From NCBI GenBank assembly GCA_051876105.1, contig JBJEHN010000106.1, forward strand, positions 1 through 55,930: a DNA stretch of 55,930 bases. The letters run 5' to 3'. This stretch comes from W2P13-069 sp051876105. Lineage in GTDB: Bacteria > Actinomycetota > Coriobacteriia > Coriobacteriales > QAMH01. This document shows, one piece after another, positions 8,508-16,333 of this stretch (the first letter of the stretch is position 1; the number at the start of each line of letters is the position of its first letter). A program made the translations under genes and the position numbers. The notes under the pieces are model-generated. The model made no database searches and was not told the origin of the DNA. It was given only the letters and a program-made list of their open reading frames with translations.

Positions 8508-8581
8508 CTTCTGGCGCGCAGCGGGGGAAGGATCGTGCGCGCAAGATGAGTGCGCTACCGCATGACGTGCGGCGCGCGGTG

Positions 8582-9922
8582 TTACTTGTGGTTCTCTTCC
8601 TCCATGCTCAAGGGCTTGTCCTTGGGCTTGGGGTTGATGAACAGCGCCGCGATGAGCATCACCACGGAAAGCGGGATGATGGTGAGCAGGCAGGCGTCGA
8701 GGAAGCTGTGCCCGCCGTCGATCAAGCCGCCATAGATGGGGCTGAAGCAGTTGCCGATGCACTGCGCGAACTGCAGCACTGCCATGCCCATGGTGGCCGC
8801 CATGGCGGACTGGTTCATGATGGTGGGAGCCAGGGGCCTCAGGCCGCCGCCACCCGCGCCGCCGCAGATGCCCATGAGGACGATGCCCACCCACAGCAGG
8901 GTGCTCGAGCCGCTCTGGAACATCAGGTAGAAGCACAGCACGTAGGAGACAGCCACGAAGGCCGGCATGAGCCTCTTGAACTTGAGCGGCAGCTTGTTGG
9001 TGATGGCGCCACCCAAGGGGTTGGCCACCAGCGAGATGGCAGTGACCACGGAAAGGCCCAGGGCCGCCGTCTGCTCCGGATAGCCGTAACCGCCGGCATC
9101 AACCGGCGTTTGTAGGAAGACCGGCAGGTAGGTGTTCACGATGCCCGTCTGGCCGGCGATGAAGACCAAGAAGACCACGAAGAGCAGCCAGATGTTCTTG
9201 TTCTTGAGCAGGGCCAGGCACTCGCCGATGTTGTTCTCGACGTTGTAGCTAGCGCCTTCGCCTTCCGGCACCTTGTAGAAGATGTTGAACAGGATCAGCG
9301 CCACAGCCGCGAAGATGATCACAAACCAGAACACGCCCTGCCAGCCAAAGCTCGCGGCGATGCTGGGGGTGACCAGCGCGTCGAGCGTGATGGAGAGCGG
9401 CACCCAGCAGCACCACAGGCCGAGCATGACGCCTCGCGTCTTGTCCGGGAACCACAGGGTGATCAGAGTTGGCGCGGAGACACCCACCAGGCCGATGCCC
9501 AGGCCCTCGATGAAGCGGCCGATGTAGAGCGCCGTGATGTTGGTGCCAGCCAAAACGGGGATCAGGCCGCCGATAATCACGCCCAGGGTGGCGATGGTGA
9601 TGGTCCAGCGCAGGCCCAGCTTGCGGCAGATGAACGCCGCCGGGAAGGCCAGCACGATGCCGATGAGCGAAACACAGGTCATGAGCCAGCCAAAGCCGGC
9701 ACCGTCGAGCATGAAGCCGCCCTCAGGGCTGATACCGGGGATGAAGATGAAATACGTGGGGATGTTCACCAGCTTGAACTGGCCCAGCGGGGCCGCAAAG
9801 CTCACGAGGAAGGTGACGATCCAGATGACCCATGCGTAGCGCGGGGTCTTTTCCTCATAGCGGTTGATGGGGCTTTCGGCATAGGGCCGGGGTTGTTTCA
9901 GTACAGCACTGTCTTTTTCCAT
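8582..9922 (-). CDS. MFS transporter, last gene of operon 2
   Basis: A 446-aa carrier with 12 predicted helices. It is nearly the same protein as carrier 1 over the whole length (same start MEKDSA, same LWFPDKTRG loop, same C-terminus NPKPKDKPL), with differences concentrated in the periplasmic loop after helix 7 (ETPVDAGGYGYPEQ-type region) and in helices 8-10. This points to gene duplication with the catalytic module and possible divergence in substrate choice. It lies 177 nt after the 184-aa gene and is followed by an intrinsic terminator, so it closes operon 2. Likely cargo: the substrate or product of catalytic subunit 2. Confidence 0.9.
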   Translation of the reverse strand: MEKDSAVLKQPRPYAESPINRYEEKTPRYAWVIWIVTFLVSFAAPLGQFKLVNIPTYFIFIPGISPEGGFMLDGAGFGWLMTCVSLIGIVLAFPAAFICRKLGLRWTITIATLGVIIGGLIPVLAGTNITALYIGRFIEGLGIGLVGVSAPTLITLWFPDKTRGVMLGLWCCWVPLSITLDALVTPSIAASFGWQGVFWFVIIFAAVALILFNIFYKVPEGEGASYNVENNIGECLALLKNKNIWLLFVVFLVFIAGQTGIVNTYLPVFLQTPVDAGGYGYPEQTAALGLSVVTAISLVANPLGGAITNKLPLKFKRLMPAFVAVSYVLCFYLMFQSGSSTLLWVGIVLMGICGGAGGGGLRPLAPTIMNQSAMAATMGMAVLQFAQCIGNCFSPIYGGLIDGGHSFLDACLLTIIPLSVVMLIAALFINPKPKDKPLSMEEENHK

Positions 9923-9988
9923 GATGGTACTTTCTCTTGGAATCGCTTCTCAGATACAGTCATGTGCGAGTAACGAGCTGGGCTCGCA

Positions 9989-10009
9989 CTCCCGCCCGCA
10001 ACGCGGGAG
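9989..10009 (-). other. Stem-loop between accessory gene and MFS carrier 2
   Basis: CTCCCGC (9989-9995) pairs with GCGGGAG (10003-10009), 7-nt loop, within the 177-nt gap of operon 2. The rest of this gap holds no recognised gene. Confidence 0.4.
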
Positions 10010-10099
10010 CAAACAGTGGCCATATCACCGCCTCTCTAAATCGAGCGACGCGCAATACCGCGCGGAGGCTATGGTCAACCTCCCCGCGGCAGCTGCCCC

Positions 10100-10654
10100 C
10101 TAGCGGCAGCAAGGCTCCTCTTCGAAGGGAACGGGGTCGTTTTCGACCTCCCATTCCTCGAAGATCACCGTGTTGTGGAACTTGTAAACGCCGTAGATGC
10201 CCGTGAACTTCAAACCGGCGCACTTGAAAGTGCCGCCTATGGAGGTCACGAACTCCGCAGCCCTCGTGTTGAAGCCCTTGCTGGGGAAGACATAGAAGTC
10301 CGCCACGGTATCTTTGCTGCCCAAGGGAGCGATGAAGATGCCGGAGCCGAACTCAACGGGGATGCCCTGGGTCTTCAGGCGCATGTTGGGGATGGCGATC
10401 TTGGGCTCGAAGCGGTCTACCCACTTGCGGTGCGCGAGCTTTGCCCACGCCGCCCAGACGTCGGTCTCCTTCATCGCATCGTCTGCAAAAAGGGCGTCGA
10501 AGTACTCGTTGTAGGTGCTCGCGTTTTGCGCGTAGACCTCGTAACCAGGGCGGAACTCCCCTGCCAGGGTCACGAAGAGGAAGAGCTTCTCGAGCTCGAC
10601 CCGCTTGCGCGGCGATGCGGCCTGGATGCTCTCATTGAGTTGCTTTGCGTTCAT
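10100..10654 (-). CDS. Operon 2 accessory protein of unknown family
   Basis: A 184-aa soluble protein I do not recognise. The first 50 residues look alpha-helical (VELEKLFLFVTLAGEFRPGYEV); the second half is richer in glycine and beta-type sequence (SGIFIAPLGSKD, FYVFPSKGFNTRA, GTFKCAGLKF), and it ends with acidic residues and a CCR tail. ATG 10654 has GAGGTG 10 nt upstream; a GTG 9 nt earlier would add three residues. It occupies the same slot between ferredoxin subunit and carrier that holds the zinc-ribbon pair in operon 1 and the amidohydrolase module in operon 3. That makes an operon-specific accessory or substrate-processing role plausible, but this is inference. Confidence 0.65.
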   Translation of the reverse strand: MNAKQLNESIQAASPRKRVELEKLFLFVTLAGEFRPGYEVYAQNASTYNEYFDALFADDAMKETDVWAAWAKLAHRKWVDRFEPKIAIPNMRLKTQGIPVEFGSGIFIAPLGSKDTVADFYVFPSKGFNTRAAEFVTSIGGTFKCAGLKFTGIYGVYKFHNTVIFEEWEVENDPVPFEEEPCCR

Positions 10655-10745
10655 GGTGCTCACTCACCTCTTGTGCTGGGATTGCAGGGCGCAGTACCCA
10701 CGCCCCGGTGCAGCTGGGGCCGAACAGGATGACGTGGGGGGGATA

Positions 10746-10780
10746 GCTGGCGGGAGGAAGTGCTGCAACCTCCCGCCAGC
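10746..10780 (-). other. Intra-operon stem-loop after ferredoxin subunit 2
   Basis: Perfect 12-bp stem GCTGGCGGGAGG (10746-10757) with CCTCCCGCCAGC (10769-10780), 11-nt loop, between the ferredoxin subunit and the accessory gene. No T-run follows, so partial termination or RNA processing is more likely than a full stop. Confidence 0.55.
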
Positions 10781-10818
10781 GTGGTTCTAGGCAGCGGCGC
10801 TAGCCGCAAACGGCGCGC

Positions 10819-11178
10819 TTAAGCGCAGGGGGGAACCCAGAGGTACTGCCAAGGCTTGGCCTCGAGGTCCTTTGCGAGCTCCTCAACCGGGCCGAACTTC
10901 ATGCACTTGGCCTGGCAGTGGTACACGCAGGTAGGCTGCTTGCCTTCCTTCAAGCGGTTCTCGCACAGGTCGCAGATCTTGGAGAACGCGGGGATGAAGT
11001 CGTAGACGTAGTTGTCGGTCTCGTTGCCCTCGGCGTCCTTGATGGGCCAGGGGCCGTTCTGCATCAGCTTGACGCCCCACTGGCCGAGCGGGAGCTCATG
11101 CTCGGACTGGCAGGCCACCTCGCAGCTGTAGCAACCCGTGCAGTACTGGTAATCGACGAGAATTCCGTTGCGTGCCAT
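10819..11178 (-). CDS. Ferredoxin-type electron-transfer subunit 2
   Basis: A 119-aa two-cluster iron-sulfur subunit. Cys13, 16, 19 and 23 form a CxxCxxCxxxC site; Cys69-x2-Cys72 with Cys84-x3-Cys88 (and Cys92) form the second. It lacks a signal peptide. The stop codon of catalytic subunit 2 and this ATG overlap by one base (TAATG at 11180-11176), so translation is coupled and 1:1 stoichiometry is expected. It is similar in length and layout to subunits 1 and 3. Role: electron transfer to the cytosolic molybdoenzyme; the upstream electron donor is not encoded here. Confidence 0.9.
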   Translation of the reverse strand: MARNGILVDYQYCTGCYSCEVACQSEHELPLGQWGVKLMQNGPWPIKDAEGNETDNYVYDFIPAFSKICDLCENRLKEGKQPTCVYHCQAKCMKFGPVEELAKDLEAKPWQYLWVPPCA

Positions 11179-13568
11179 TAGAGCTCCTCCTCCTTGCAGC
11201 GGTAGATCTTGCACAGGGTGCACTTAAGGTCTGCACCAAAGCCGGTCTTGCCGGGCTTGTTGGCCAGCAGCTGGTTGATGTTGGACTGGCGGAAGCCGTA
11301 CAGGCAGGGCTCGGCGCCGTCCTGCTCGGGGAACCACCAGCCGTGCTGTGCGGCGATGGTGCCCTCGTGGACCTCGTAGGTCACGCGTGCGCGCTGGCGT
11401 GCGCGGCCGCGGTGGTTCTCCATCCACACCCAGTCGCCCTCGCAGATGTTGTGCTTGGCGGCATCGCGCGGGTGGATCTGAACCCAGGGGTCCGGGGTGA
11501 GCTGGCGCAGATAGGGGATCTGGCGATGCTCGGAGTGGAAGAAGGAGGTGGTGCGGGCGCCGGTGATCATGATCATCGGGTAGTCCTCATAGAGGTCCGG
11601 GGTGGTCACAGGGCCGATGCCGGGCTCCTCGATGTAGGGCAGCGGGTCGTAGTCGAAGGCCTCGAACAGCGTGGAGTAGAACTCGACGCGGCCGGTGGGG
11701 GTGTTGAAGCCGGGCTGGCCGTCGGAGCGCATGAGGCCCTTCTCGTACTTCTTGTACTCGTACTTCTGGTAGGCCGGGCCGTGCTCCATCAGCTCGCGGA
11801 AGGTCATGCCCGAGGGCTTGACGATCTCGTCGTAGACCTCGTCCTCGGTAGCCCACGGCCAGCAGTTCTGCTCCAGCGGGCGGCCGATGGCCTTCTTGAA
11901 CTCGTCGTCGCGGTCGAAGAACTGGGAGAGCTCGCGGTTGATCTCGCAGTCAGACTTTGCCTCGCCCTGGGTGGCGCAGCCGCCGGTGATGGCGGAGAGG
12001 AAGTAGTAGTGCGCGCGGACGGAGTGCTTCTCTGCCCAGGTCTGAACGGGCAGGACGATGTCTGCGCAAGCCTGGATGGTGGGGGTCATGAAGATGTCGC
12101 ACGCGGCGATGAACTCAGGCTTCTTCATGGCCTTACACCAGCGGTCGACCTCGCAGCTCATGCAGGCGATGCCGTTGGAGGTCTGGATCCAGACGCCCTT
12201 CACGAGGCCCTGCTCCATGAACTCGAGGCACATGTCCGGCATAGCCTGGGTGAGGCCGTAGCGGTACATGGGGAATTCCTTCCAGCCAACGCGCTTCTTC
12301 TGGGTCTCCTCGGTGATGAGGTCGTAGATGCCCCAAGCGCCTGCGGAGGGCTGGTCGACGCCCATGGGGGACGCGGTGTAGCACATGCCACCGGGCACAT
12401 CGAGGTTGCCGGTGATGGTCCACAGAGCGGCGATAGCAGCGGCGCAGGGAGTGCCCTGGGACTGCATGTCGACAGCCAGACCCCACACGACGTTAGCGGG
12501 CTTGGAAGTGGCGAACAGGCGGGCAGCGGCGATGATCTTCTCCTTGGGAACCCAGGTCATCTCCTCGACCTGCTCGAGGGAGAGCTCGCGGGCGCGCTCG
12601 GCCAGCTCCTCGAAGCCGTAGGTCCAGTTGTCGACGAAGCCATGATCGTAGAGGTCCTCGTCGACGATGACCTTGATCATCGCCAGGGCGAGGGCGGTGT
12701 CGGTGCCGGGGCGCAGCTGCAGGTGGATGTCTGCGTGCGCTGCCAACCAGGTGACGCGGGGCTCGACGGAGATGAGCTTGCAGCCGAGCTTCATGGCGTC
12801 CGTGACCCAGTGGCCCATGAAGAAGTCCGGGTTGGAGATGGTGGGGTTGCAGCCCCAGACGATGGTGCACTCAGGGCAGGTCCACTCGGGATCGTCGTAG
12901 CGCAGCGGGCTGAACTGGGCGAAGTCGGCGATGAGCATGCCGCCGTAGGTCATGATCATCAGGGACAGGCGGGGCAGGTAGCAGGCGGTACCGGACAGGA
13001 AGCCGTACTCGTTGGGGCTACCCATGGTGTTGACCATACGGCCGACCTGCCACTGGTTGTCACGGGCGGTGCCGCGCAGGCCGTGGATGGAGTCGCCGCC
13101 GTAGGTCATAGCGATGCGGCGGAACTCCTTGTAGCAGGTCTCCAGGGCCTCGTCCCAGGAGATGCGGGTCCACTTGTTCTCGCCGCGCTCGCCAGCGCGC
13201 TTCATGGGGTACAGGATGCGGTCCGGGTGGAACTCGACCTGCTTGAAAGCCAGGCAGCGGGGGCACAGGGCGCCGCGGTTGTAGGGGTCGTCCGGGTCGC
13301 CTTCGAGCTTGATGAACTTGCCGGTCTCCTTGTCGGAGTAGATCAGGACGCCGCAGCCCTCATGGCAGCCGGGGGCAGACCAGACGGAGGTGCGGGTGAC
13401 GGTCATGCCGTCTTCCTCGTACTGCCACTCGCCAGGGTGCTTCCAGCGAGGGTCGATCACCTGAGCCTGGCCAGCACCGAAATTGAACTGGTTCTCCTCT
13501 TTGGAGTTACCGATATCGTTGCGGTCGACGCCGTCGATAGTGGTCTCCATGGGCTCTTTCTCAGCCAT
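11178..13568 (-). CDS. Molybdopterin-dependent catalytic subunit 2 (catechol dehydroxylase-like)
   Basis: A 796-aa DMSO reductase-family subunit, paralogue of subunits 1 and 3. Cys68-x3-Cys72 and Cys102-x2-Cys105 form the N-terminal Cys set; Cys196 in GTACYLPR is the candidate molybdenum ligand. HSEHRQI and HGWWFPE mark the C-terminal cofactor domain. ATG 13568 (MAEKEPMETT) is preceded by AAAGAGGGAACT; the frame is open further upstream to 13838, but that part is leader sequence and contains the operator. No Tat signal. It heads operon 2 (ferredoxin subunit, 184-aa protein, MFS carrier), with LuxR 2 about 450 nt upstream on the same strand. The aromatic substrate is unknown. Confidence 0.9.
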   Translation of the reverse strand: MAEKEPMETTIDGVDRNDIGNSKEENQFNFGAGQAQVIDPRWKHPGEWQYEEDGMTVTRTSVWSAPGCHEGCGVLIYSDKETGKFIKLEGDPDDPYNRGALCPRCLAFKQVEFHPDRILYPMKRAGERGENKWTRISWDEALETCYKEFRRIAMTYGGDSIHGLRGTARDNQWQVGRMVNTMGSPNEYGFLSGTACYLPRLSLMIMTYGGMLIADFAQFSPLRYDDPEWTCPECTIVWGCNPTISNPDFFMGHWVTDAMKLGCKLISVEPRVTWLAAHADIHLQLRPGTDTALALAMIKVIVDEDLYDHGFVDNWTYGFEELAERARELSLEQVEEMTWVPKEKIIAAARLFATSKPANVVWGLAVDMQSQGTPCAAAIAALWTITGNLDVPGGMCYTASPMGVDQPSAGAWGIYDLITEETQKKRVGWKEFPMYRYGLTQAMPDMCLEFMEQGLVKGVWIQTSNGIACMSCEVDRWCKAMKKPEFIAACDIFMTPTIQACADIVLPVQTWAEKHSVRAHYYFLSAITGGCATQGEAKSDCEINRELSQFFDRDDEFKKAIGRPLEQNCWPWATEDEVYDEIVKPSGMTFRELMEHGPAYQKYEYKKYEKGLMRSDGQPGFNTPTGRVEFYSTLFEAFDYDPLPYIEEPGIGPVTTPDLYEDYPMIMITGARTTSFFHSEHRQIPYLRQLTPDPWVQIHPRDAAKHNICEGDWVWMENHRGRARQRARVTYEVHEGTIAAQHGWWFPEQDGAEPCLYGFRQSNINQLLANKPGKTGFGADLKCTLCKIYRCKEEEL

Positions 13569-13767
13569 AGTTCCCTCTTTCTCTCTCTTGGGAACGGCGC
13601 CTCTCCACGGCGCGCCCCAAAGCGGGATGGAGGAAATCACCTCGGATAGCACTGCCAGGTATCTTCCCCAGAGCAGCATTCCCCCAGCCCTCGACAGAGT
13701 GGATTTAAGCAGGGCCGAGTAATCCCTATCATCCCGCGATAGGTGCGTAATCCTGCAAATCAGTACG

Positions 13768-13807
13768 CTGGTATGAGACGGAGTATGAGGCCATTGAGCT
13801 GGGAAAA
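13768..13807 (-). promoter_or_regulatory. Operator-like motif upstream of operon 2
   Basis: On the minus strand TTTTCCCAGCTCA is followed by two copies of CTCATAC (direct rather than inverted). Its lower edge is exactly 200 nt from the catalytic start, as in operon 1. Confidence 0.6.
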
Positions 13808-13833
13808 GAGGGGTTTGAAGAAGCAGTGTCCCT

Positions 13834-13971
13834 GTCATTTCGACCGGAGGCGCGAAGCGCCGGAGTGGAGAATCTCAGGTTGAGCCGCAAGACCACCTCT
13901 CCCGACTCCCGGACCCCCGGCTCCACCCGAGATTTCTCCACGCGCTCGCTTACGCTCGCTTGGTTGATGAC
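13834..13971. repeat. Palindromic intergenic repeat, copy 3 (variant)
   Basis: A divergent relative: GTCATTTCGACCGG at the left, GGTTGATGAC at the right, and inner arms CCGGAGTGGAGAATCTCAGG and CGAGATTTCTCCACGCG. The core is GTGGAGAATCTC instead of GTCGAAGGATCTC. It lies just downstream of the LuxR 2 stop. Confidence 0.7.
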
Positions 13972-14017
13972 GTGTTGAGGGGGCGCCGCTGACGAGGACG
14001 TGAGGGGCAGGTACCCT

Positions 14018-15535
14018 CTATTCGCTGCGGGTGAAGCGGGCGAGCTCTTCTTCGCTCAGGGGGTACTCCTCGATGAAGTCCATGAGCTTTTGCTGGGAGT
14101 GGATGTCGAACTTGCGGTAGATGCTGTAGATATGACTCTTGACGGTGTGTGGGGAGATGCAGAGCTTTTCCTGCAGGTAGGCGGCATTGCGGCCGCGCGC
14201 CAGGTAGCCCAGGATGTCGCTTTCGCGCGGGGAGAGCTTGTAGAGCTCTGCCGCGGCGGCGCACTTGGCATCGAAGATCTCGCTTTCAGAAAGCTCGACG
14301 GAGACGATCTGCTTTTCCCCGCTTTCTCCCATGAGCTTGGAGACAGCGTTTTGGTCGTGATGGTGGACGTCTGGCATGCAGAGCACGAAGACAAGCACCA
14401 GGCAGACAGCCATAGCCAGATGCATATAGCCGAAGATTTCTGAGTGGGCATCGGAGTAGAGGGTAATGCAGGAAGACAGCAGCCAGCCCAGGAAGAAGCC
14501 GATCGCGCGGAAGGAGAGGCGCAACGGCAGCTGGCGGAAGGCGGGCGCACACCAGCCGTTCTCCTTGGTCTTGCGCACCATGAGAGCGTAGTTTATCGCC
14601 ATGATGCCCGCCCAAGAGGCGACCATCAGGCCCACGATCACCAGCTGCAGGTGGTCTGGCGCGAAGGGCATGGTAATGCAGGTGAGCACTGTGAGGAAGA
14701 GCAGGGCGCGTTGGGCGACGGTGATGCCAACCTCCTTGCCAGCCAGGGTGAGCACGACCATGAGCGCCGCGCCGACAAGCACGAAGAGCAGGCCGATGAT
14801 GAGGGTCTTGCCGCCGCAGTTGAACAGGTAGACGAAGGTCGAGCCGAAGACCATGCCGTAGGCAACCATGAGGGGCTCGATCTCTCTGGTGAACTTCCAC
14901 TTGGGGGCTGTGAGCTCCTTGAGAGCGCATTTGTCGTTGGCGGGGCAGCGCGGGCTGATGTAGTGCACGAGCATGAGCGAGCCAAGGCCAAACGCGCCGG
15001 TGAACACGAACTGCAGCAGCGAGGGCATGGCCATGACGAGGGCGAAGAGCGCTGCGCCAGCGAGCATCGAGAAGCTGGTGAAGCGGTACTCCTCCCCGCT
15101 TTCCATGCGGCTGCAGATGTCGAGCCACAGGACCACGCCGCCAGCGCCGGCGATGCCGGTGAGGAGATTGGTGACGCAGTTGAGGGCCTCAGGCAGGTTG
15201 ATGCCAAAGCTCTCGGCGCAGGCGCAGCAGGGGGACAGCAGCATGCACACGCCGATGCCGATGAGCACCGGAGGCTCGAAGATGTTGAACGAGGCCCTGC
15301 GCCCTGCGACGTGGAAGCCCAAGTAACCAACCACAGTGCCCAAGAACACGAAGCTCTGGACCACATCCTTGTTGCCCAGGGGCAGGTCGCGCAGAATCTC
15401 AGAGTAGAACCAGTAGAAGCACACGAGCATCCAAGCGAAGTAGAGGGCAAAGCCCACCATACCCAACAACTCGATAGCGGTCAGATCAGACTTGCTTGTT
15501 CGATCTTTCTCCCCGTTGCCGGCGGACTCAGCCAT
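14018..15535 (-). CDS. LuxR-family regulator with 12-helix membrane domain (2)
   Basis: A 505-aa regulator with about 12 membrane helices (residues about 20-390), a Lys/Glu-rich linker, and a C-terminal LuxR helix-turn-helix (LSPRESDILGYLARGRNAAYL then PHTVKSHIYSIYRK). ATG 15535 (MAESAGNGEKD) has GGGGGAG upstream; the longer frame to 15598 has no such support. It is of the same architecture as LuxR 1 but only distantly similar in sequence. It sits at the end of operon 3 and upstream of operon 2, so either could be its target. Its own upstream region (15600-15715) is AT-rich, unlike the surroundings, and probably carries its promoter. Confidence 0.85.
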   Translation of the reverse strand: MAESAGNGEKDRTSKSDLTAIELLGMVGFALYFAWMLVCFYWFYSEILRDLPLGNKDVVQSFVFLGTVVGYLGFHVAGRRASFNIFEPPVLIGIGVCMLLSPCCACAESFGINLPEALNCVTNLLTGIAGAGGVVLWLDICSRMESGEEYRFTSFSMLAGAALFALVMAMPSLLQFVFTGAFGLGSLMLVHYISPRCPANDKCALKELTAPKWKFTREIEPLMVAYGMVFGSTFVYLFNCGGKTLIIGLLFVLVGAALMVVLTLAGKEVGITVAQRALLFLTVLTCITMPFAPDHLQLVIVGLMVASWAGIMAINYALMVRKTKENGWCAPAFRQLPLRLSFRAIGFFLGWLLSSCITLYSDAHSEIFGYMHLAMAVCLVLVFVLCMPDVHHHDQNAVSKLMGESGEKQIVSVELSESEIFDAKCAAAAELYKLSPRESDILGYLARGRNAAYLQEKLCISPHTVKSHIYSIYRKFDIHSQQKLMDFIEEYPLSEEELARFTRSE

Positions 15536-15599
15536 TGAAATCTCCCCCTCGAACACTTGTGGCGTTTGTCCTTTTGGCGTCCTCCAAACGGTGCACAAA

Positions 15600-15715
15600 A
15601 CGCAGAATGTCTAGCTGACTTAGTGTAACCCTACAAAGATTCTACGTAAGCAAACTTATTATCTATTCTCTATAACGTTTATTTATCGATAGGGTATTTC
15701 AAATCGCGTGTGATA
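15600..15715 (-). promoter_or_regulatory. AT-rich probable promoter region of LuxR 2
   Basis: This stretch is strikingly AT-rich for the window and includes the palindrome TATCGATA and a TTTGAAA word on the minus strand. A promoter for LuxR 2 is likely, but the exact boxes cannot be chosen with confidence. Confidence 0.4.
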
Positions 15716-16219
15716 TTAATGCTGCCCCGGAGGTTTGATCCCCAGGCGCTGCGAAACGCTGGCTAGATCTGAAAAGCCCAGCTCCTTGCAAGCAGACGCC
15801 ACACCCGGTGTGGCGCCGGTGGCGTCATCGTCCATACCGTCGATCTTCTTGAGGACGGCAAAGCATGGGCGCTTGGCAGAAGCATCGTCTACCGGCGTCT
15901 GCCTGGCGTTCGCAGCTGCACTCGACTCACCCGGCAGCGCACCGCACGCCGGTGCCGGCGGGTTGTTGCCCACGTCAAGCAGCTGCGAGGCAGACGCCAT
16001 CGAGGTCGCAGAGCTCACGCCGTCTTCTCCCCCACCGCCGCCGAGCACCAGGCCCCAGGCCTCCATGCACTTGCCGCACTCCAGGCATACCTCGCAGCGC
16101 TTGTGAACGGTGAACTGCGAATTCCCGGCCTTGGACTCAGATTCGTCCTCAAAGCACCTGCCACAGAAGCGACACACCTTGCAGCGCGTGCCTGCCTTCC
16201 TCTGGGGTTGTTCGCTCAT
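15716..16219 (-). CDS. Eight-cysteine accessory protein of operon 3
   Basis: A 167-aa protein with two CxxCxxCxxC motifs in the first 60 residues (CKVCRFCGRC and CEVCLECGKC), a Gly/Ser/Ala-rich linker of about 50 residues, and a small C-terminal helical part (ACKELGFSDLASVSQRLGIK). The paired motifs could ligate two Fe-S clusters or zinc ions; the spacing differs from the CxxCxxCxxxCP of ferredoxins, so zinc ribbons are equally possible. ATG 16219 follows GGAGGGAAGAG. It is the last gene of operon 3, after the MFS carrier and a strong stem-loop. Operon 1 also contains a small multi-Cys protein, which hints at a recurring accessory function. Function unknown. Confidence 0.6.
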   Translation of the reverse strand: MSEQPQRKAGTRCKVCRFCGRCFEDESESKAGNSQFTVHKRCEVCLECGKCMEAWGLVLGGGGGEDGVSSATSMASASQLLDVGNNPPAPACGALPGESSAAANARQTPVDDASAKRPCFAVLKKIDGMDDDATGATPGVASACKELGFSDLASVSQRLGIKPPGQH

Positions 16220-16246
16220 CTCTTCCCTCCCCTCTGGAAAACGTGG

Positions 16247-16284
16247 CAGAGCGCTCCGGGGATTGTTCGACCCGGAGCGCTCTG
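16247..16284 (-). terminator. Stem-loop after MFS carrier 3
   Basis: Perfect 14-bp stem CAGAGCGCTCCGGG (16247-16260) with CCCGGAGCGCTCTG (16271-16284), 10-nt loop; on the minus strand CCACGTTTTCC follows. A partial terminator that would lower expression of the eight-Cys gene relative to the carrier. Confidence 0.6.
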
Positions 16285-16333
16285 TCTTCACAGGGTTGCG
16301 GTTGCCCTCGGCACACCGCTCGGCGCATAACGC

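Larger units (their letters stand above)
13569..14017 (-). promoter_or_regulatory. Leader and control region of operon 2
   Basis: This 449-nt gap holds no gene. From the LuxR 2 stop downwards it contains palindromic repeat copy 3 (13834-13971), the operator-like motif (13768-13807), a CCTATC/GATAGG dyad at about 13731-13749, and a leader of about 165 nt before the ribosome site. No clear -35/-10 pair could be assigned. Confidence 0.5.

Noticed and set aside
11178..13838. 886-aa version of catalytic subunit 2 starting at 13838
   Set aside because: The extra 90 residues lack family similarity, overlap the operator-like motif, and the ATG at 13568 has a good ribosome site and matches the paralogues' starts.
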